Source: Lacticaseibacillus hegangensis (GTDB lineage: Bacteria > Bacillota > Bacilli > Lactobacillales > Lactobacillaceae). Taken from it: 64,000 bases of DNA. Below the pieces are notes generated by a model, which had not been told where the DNA came from, did no database searches, and saw only the letters and a list, made by a program, of their open reading frames with translations. How positions within the stretch are numbered: the first letter of the stretch is position 1; every line of letters begins with the position of its first letter. The stretch spans positions 1 to 64,000 of the forward strand of contig NZ_RHOL01000007.1 in the NCBI RefSeq assembly GCF_003946465.1, in the 5' to 3' direction. This document shows positions 60,946 through 64,000 of this stretch, in pieces. Made by a program: the position numbers and the translations under genes.

Positions 60946-61587
60946 ATGCTGTTAAAAGAAGCGTGTGTTGAAAACTTCACCGATATTCCGGCTGCTTTAC
61001 GGGCCGGCGCTAATCGTATCGAGCTGAACGACAATCTCACCGCCGGCGGCACCACGGTGTCCCGCGGGGTCATGGCGGCGGCCATCTCGTACGTGCACGA
61101 GCACGATGCGCGGATTGTCTGCATGATTCGGCCACGCGGTGGCAATTTTGTTTACACCGACACTGAGCTGAAAATCATGGAAACCGACCTGTTCGCCGCA
61201 CAAGAACTCGGCGCGGACGGTGTGGCCTTCGGTGCGTTGACCAACGCTAATTGGCTGGACGAAGACGCCATGGAAAATTTGATCGGCGCCGCTGGTGGCA
61301 TGGAAGTAGTCATGCACATGGCGTTCGACGAAATTCCGGAAGCGCGCCAGCAGGAAGCCATTGACTGGCTCTCTGATCATGACGTCACCCGCATCCTGAC
61401 GCACGGGGGCCCTTTGAGCGTGCCAATCACCCAAACCGTCCCGCACCTGCAGCAGTTGGTCAAAATGGCGACTGGCAAGCTCGAGATTTTGCCTGGCGGC
61501 GGCGTCACGGCAGCCAATGTGGACGAACTGACCGCCGCCATCGGCGTCAAGCAAGCTCACGGCACTAAGGTCGTCACGTTCAAGTAA
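60946..61587 (+). CDS. cutC: CutC family protein
   Basis: 213-residue TIM-barrel protein. Typical CutC motifs are KEACVENFTDIPAALRAGANRIELNDNLTAGGTT, VMIRPRGG-like CMIRPRGGNFVYTD, and LTHGGP. It was named for copper homeostasis in E. coli, where the role is now doubted. AGGAGG precedes the ATG. It is the second gene behind uppP and ends at a strong terminator. Confidence 0.92.
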   Translation: MLLKEACVENFTDIPAALRAGANRIELNDNLTAGGTTVSRGVMAAAISYVHEHDARIVCMIRPRGGNFVYTDTELKIMETDLFAAQELGADGVAFGALTNANWLDEDAMENLIGAAGGMEVVMHMAFDEIPEARQQEAIDWLSDHDVTRILTHGGPLSVPITQTVPHLQQLVKMATGKLEILPGGGVTAANVDELTAAIGVKQAHGTKVVTFK

Positions 61588-61595
61588 GTGATCAA

Positions 61596-61622
61596 GCCTC
61601 GAGGTAATCCTCGAGGCTTTTT
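61596..61622 (+). terminator. Terminator of uppP-cutC
   Basis: A perfect 9-bp stem (61596-61604 with 61609-61617, TAAT loop) is followed by five T. The T-run directly adjoins the AGGAGG of the next gene. Confidence 0.92.
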
Positions 61623-61635
61623 AGGAGGGCAACAG

Positions 61636-62103
61636 ATGAATCCTGAGTTCACGACGATTGCGCTGCGCGTCGGCGGCATGTCGCGCCAGGCCTTGGCCGC
61701 GGCACTGACGGCCGCCCACATTGCGCGTGATGACGCGGCACGCACCCTGCTTCAAACCATGCCGGTTTACCCAGGAGAGCGGTCCTACCCGATTCGCCTT
61801 GGTTTGATGCACGCGAGCGACCTGGGGTTGGGGCAAGGTGCGACCCTGCCGCGCCTGACGCAGACGGCCCAGCACTACGGGTTGGGACTGGTGCCACTGG
61901 CTGCCGCGGTCTACTTGCGCTTACAGTGGCGCACGCAAGCACCCGGCCAGGTCTTTGTCGCCAGCCCTGCGCTCAGCAACTCAGGCCCACGCGGGTTTGT
62001 GCTGGTGAACACCGACTCGCGCCTGCAGCTGCACGGCTTCTATGCCGGCGATGACGAGCCGGTTGAGCCCAACACCACATTTGCCTTTGAATTAAGTATT
62101 TGA
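61636..62103 (+). CDS. Unrecognised 155-residue protein
   Basis: I do not recognise a family. The protein begins MNPEFTTIALRVGGMSRQ, has an Ala-rich, probably helical first third (16-45) and a C-terminal half with likely beta structure (GFVLVNTDSRLQLHGFYAGDD, ending FAFELSI). No signal peptide or membrane helix is seen. It has a perfect AGGAGG site, and codon use resembles its neighbours. No promoter separates it from the cutC terminator, so it depends on readthrough or a promoter inside cutC. It ends at a terminator shared with degV. Confidence 0.75.
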   Translation: MNPEFTTIALRVGGMSRQALAAALTAAHIARDDAARTLLQTMPVYPGERSYPIRLGLMHASDLGLGQGATLPRLTQTAQHYGLGLVPLAAAVYLRLQWRTQAPGQVFVASPALSNSGPRGFVLVNTDSRLQLHGFYAGDDEPVEPNTTFAFELSI

Positions 62104-62107
62104 ACAC

Positions 62108-62153
62108 AAAACCGGCCGCCTGGCGAGTTCACTGCCAGGCGACCGGTTTTTTT
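62108..62153. terminator. Bidirectional terminator between the 155-residue gene and degV
   Basis: A long stem (ACCGG and CGCCTGGC pairing with GCCAGGCG and CCGGT, one bulge) is flanked by T7 on the plus strand and TTTT on the minus strand. Confidence 0.9.
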
Positions 62154-62157
62154 GACG

Positions 62158-63030
62158 TTATTGCCGCTTCTCTGCGCCCATGACAAACGCTGCCACGCAG
62201 CCAAACCCGGTGTGACTGGCGATTGTCAGGCCAATATCGCCGACAGTGACATGAGCGGTTGGCGCCTTAGCCAGGATGTAATCCCGCACCTGATTGGCCG
62301 CGTCGTAATCGCCAGACGTGGCGATCAGGATCGGTTGCGCGGGATCGCTTGGCAGTGCAGCCAACATTTTGTCGCCTAAAGTGGCCAAAGAGCGCTTACG
62401 GGCTCGGACCTTGCCGTCAACGCGCAGCCGCCCCAGGGTGTCCACATCCATGATTGGCTTGATGTTGAGCAGTGTCCCCAGCGCTGCAGAGGTCCGCGAC
62501 ACCCGACCACCATGGTAAAGGTAATCCAGTGAATCAACTGTGAACCATTCCTGCAGGCGCAGCCGATTCGCTTCAAACCATGCCACCAGCTCCGCCAGAC
62601 TTTTTCCTTCTTTTTGAAGCCTGATGGCCTCAAGCACCATGCGGCCCTCGCCCTGCGAAGCGGCAAGGGTGTCCACCAGCTCGATTTGCGCGTCCGGATA
62701 CTGTTCCAGCACCATGGCCTTGGCCTCAGTGGCCGCCTCAAAAGAGCTGCTCAGTCCGCTGGAAAAGGCGATGTACGCGACCGGCGTGCCGGCCTTGGCG
62801 TAGGGGGTGAAGAAATCAACATACTCGCCGACGTTGATGGCGGAAGTAGAAGGCATGACCCCATTTTTGATCTTCTCAAAAAAATCTTTCAGCTCGTATG
62901 AGCCGCCCATGTCATCTGTCAGGTCCTGGCCTTCCACGTTGAAGTGAAAGGAAACAAAATCAACATTCGCGTCCTTTAAGGTTTGGCGCGGCAGGTCACA
63001 GGCCGAATCGGTCAACAGTTGATACATCAT
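62158..63030 (-). CDS. DegV family fatty-acid-binding protein
   Basis: 290-residue DegV protein: an N-terminal EDD fold (LLTDSACDLPRQTL, about 4-17), SQPSPG-like region at TSAINVGEY, and the fatty-acid pocket with AYIAFSSGLSSSFEAA. Homologues (FakB) bind fatty acids for phosphorylation by FakA. Several paralogues per genome are common, so this copy's own role is open. ATG 63030 follows GAGGATG; the GTG two codons earlier overlaps that site. Confidence 0.9.
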   Translation of the reverse strand: MMYQLLTDSACDLPRQTLKDANVDFVSFHFNVEGQDLTDDMGGSYELKDFFEKIKNGVMPSTSAINVGEYVDFFTPYAKAGTPVAYIAFSSGLSSSFEAATEAKAMVLEQYPDAQIELVDTLAASQGEGRMVLEAIRLQKEGKSLAELVAWFEANRLRLQEWFTVDSLDYLYHGGRVSRTSAALGTLLNIKPIMDVDTLGRLRVDGKVRARKRSLATLGDKMLAALPSDPAQPILIATSGDYDAANQVRDYILAKAPTAHVTVGDIGLTIASHTGFGCVAAFVMGAEKRQ

Positions 63031-63043
63031 TTCCACATCCTCA

Positions 63044-63943
63044 TTAATTTAGGGCTAGGCCCAACTCATTCTCCAAAGATAACATATCGTTCGGCAGCGG
63101 CGCCGTCAACTCAAGTGGCCTTTTTAAAATCGGGTGCCAAAAGTGCAGGTGTGCGCAGTGCAGCGCTTGCCGGTTCAGGCCGGCTGCCGGACCGCCGTAC
63201 AGCGTATCGCCAAACAGCGGGTGGCCGATGGCAGCGAAGTGAACCCGAATCTGATGCGTGCGCCCAGTGTGCAGCTGTACCCGGACCAAGCTGGCCCGGC
63301 CGTTTTGCGCCAGCGTTTCAAATTCTGTCACCGAGCGCTTGCCTGCAGGGGTCACGGCCCGCTTCATGTAAAACTCTTGGCCCTGGCCGATTCGCAGCAC
63401 CAGCCAGCCGTGCTGTGGCAATTTACCGGCACCGGCGACCAAGGCGAGATATTCTTTCTGCAGGTCATCGGTATGCAGCTGGGCGTCCAGCAGGCTGTGA
63501 ATCAACCCGCTTTTGGCAAACAACATGAGCCCGCTGGTGTCGCGGTCAAGCCGCGTCACCACGTGAATGGCCACACTCTCAGCGTGGGTCTTGAGCAGGT
63601 ACGCTTTGACGCGATTGGCCATGGTGTCCGGACTCTTGCCGACATCCGGAATCGAGGGCACACCGGCGGGCTTGTCGACCACCAGCAGGTACTCGTCTTC
63701 GTAAACAATCGCCAGCGGTGCAGTATACGGCACCACGGCATCGGCGGCCACCTCCGGCGCGGTTTGCAGGAAGACAACATCGCCCGGGCGCAAAGTAAAA
63801 GCGGTGTTTCGTTGTCGTTTGTTCACAAACACAAAACCGCCATGGAACTTCAACTGCTTCAGCTGCGCGAGCGAAAACCCCTGGCGGCGCAAAAAGGTCT
63901 GAAGGGACACGCGCGGTCCCTGATAGGTCCATTTAAAGCGCAT
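63044..63943 (-). CDS. RluA/RluD family pseudouridine synthase
   Basis: 299 residues: an S4-like N-terminal part (about 8-60; VSLQTFLRRQGFSLAQLKQLKFHGGFVFVNKR) and a catalytic domain with RLDRDTSGLMLFAKS (catalytic Asp about 133), then RTHQIRVHFAAIGHPLFGDTLYG. It modifies uridines in rRNA or tRNA; the exact site cannot be read from sequence. The ATG at 63943 lies inside the end of nadK (11-base overlap), the usual nadK-rluD pair in Firmicutes. The frame is open further upstream but runs through nadK. Confidence 0.93.
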   Translation of the reverse strand: MRFKWTYQGPRVSLQTFLRRQGFSLAQLKQLKFHGGFVFVNKRQRNTAFTLRPGDVVFLQTAPEVAADAVVPYTAPLAIVYEDEYLLVVDKPAGVPSIPDVGKSPDTMANRVKAYLLKTHAESVAIHVVTRLDRDTSGLMLFAKSGLIHSLLDAQLHTDDLQKEYLALVAGAGKLPQHGWLVLRIGQGQEFYMKRAVTPAGKRSVTEFETLAQNGRASLVRVQLHTGRTHQIRVHFAAIGHPLFGDTLYGGPAAGLNRQALHCAHLHFWHPILKRPLELTAPLPNDMLSLENELGLALN

Positions 63944-64000
63944 CGGGCTTTTTCTCCCCGATGAACGCATCCTCGACCCGGTCCCAGAAGTGCATGTGCC
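63933..64000 (-). CDS. nadK: NAD kinase, C-terminal end only (partial)
   Basis: Twenty-one codons and a TAA (63933-63935) are readable on the minus strand up to the window edge, in a different frame from the pseudouridine synthase: HMHFWDRVEDAFIGEKK followed by PDAL. This resembles the C-terminal HFWNRVRxAFIGE ending of Firmicute NAD kinases. The position directly before an rluD-type gene, with overlapping ends, supports the call. Confidence 0.75.
   Translation of the reverse strand, partial: HMHFWDRVEDAFIGEKKPDAL

Overview
The window looks like chromosomal core DNA from a GC-rich member of the Lactobacillaceae, perhaps Lacticaseibacillus or a neighbouring genus. The evidence is gene content and gene order: cggR-gap-pgk-tpiA-eno, clpP under CtsR/CIRCE-type sites, rapZ-yvcK-whiA, uvrB-uvrA, hprK-lgt-gpsA-trxB, phoPR-pst, ftsEX, prfB-secA-hpf-comF, and ftsK-ymfFHI-rodZ-pgsA-cinA-rny. 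The species assignment is inference; no rRNA is present. Almost every gene is on the minus strand. Only yigZ and a block near the right end (corA, guaC, pgl, uppP, cutC and an unrecognised gene) are on the plus strand.

Left part (1-11 kb). The 5' end of a group II intron sits directly behind the eno terminator. Next, in reverse, comes the lower-glycolysis operon with its regulator CggR and a clear promoter/operator region. After it come clpP with CtsR and HrcA-type sites, a tRNA-Arg(CCG), an OhrR-type regulator, the rapZ-yvcK-whiA operon and a DUF308 membrane protein.

Middle part (11-36 kb). Nucleotide excision repair (uvrBA, with a LexA-type box), a YfbR-like nucleotidase, phosphoglucomutase, and the hprK-lgt-gpsA-trxB operon (catabolite control, lipoprotein and lipid synthesis, redox). 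A yvl-type envelope cluster follows, then a phosphate module in which a MinJ-like PDZ membrane protein, phoP, phoR, pstS, pstC, pstA, two pstB and phoU run in one direction. Then come ftsE-ftsX.

Right part (35-64 kb). prfB with its programmed +1 frameshift, secA, long-form hpf, comFA-comFC, divergent yigZ, the potassium transporter kup, RNase Y, cinA, pgsA, rodZ, the ymfF-ymfH-ymfI cluster and ftsK. Then come two RNA methyltransferases (trmL, rlmA), the plus-strand metabolic block, degV, an RluD-type pseudouridine synthase and the last codons of nadK.

I found no CRISPR array, prophage, defence island or secondary-metabolite cluster. The most notable points are the terminator-linked group II intron, the absence of recA from its usual place between cinA and rny, the LexA-controlled uvrB promoter that fires into a terminator-like hairpin, the structured gap-pgk junction, and the purine-type operators at guaC. 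Long antisense reading frames are common because of the GC-rich third positions and were left out.
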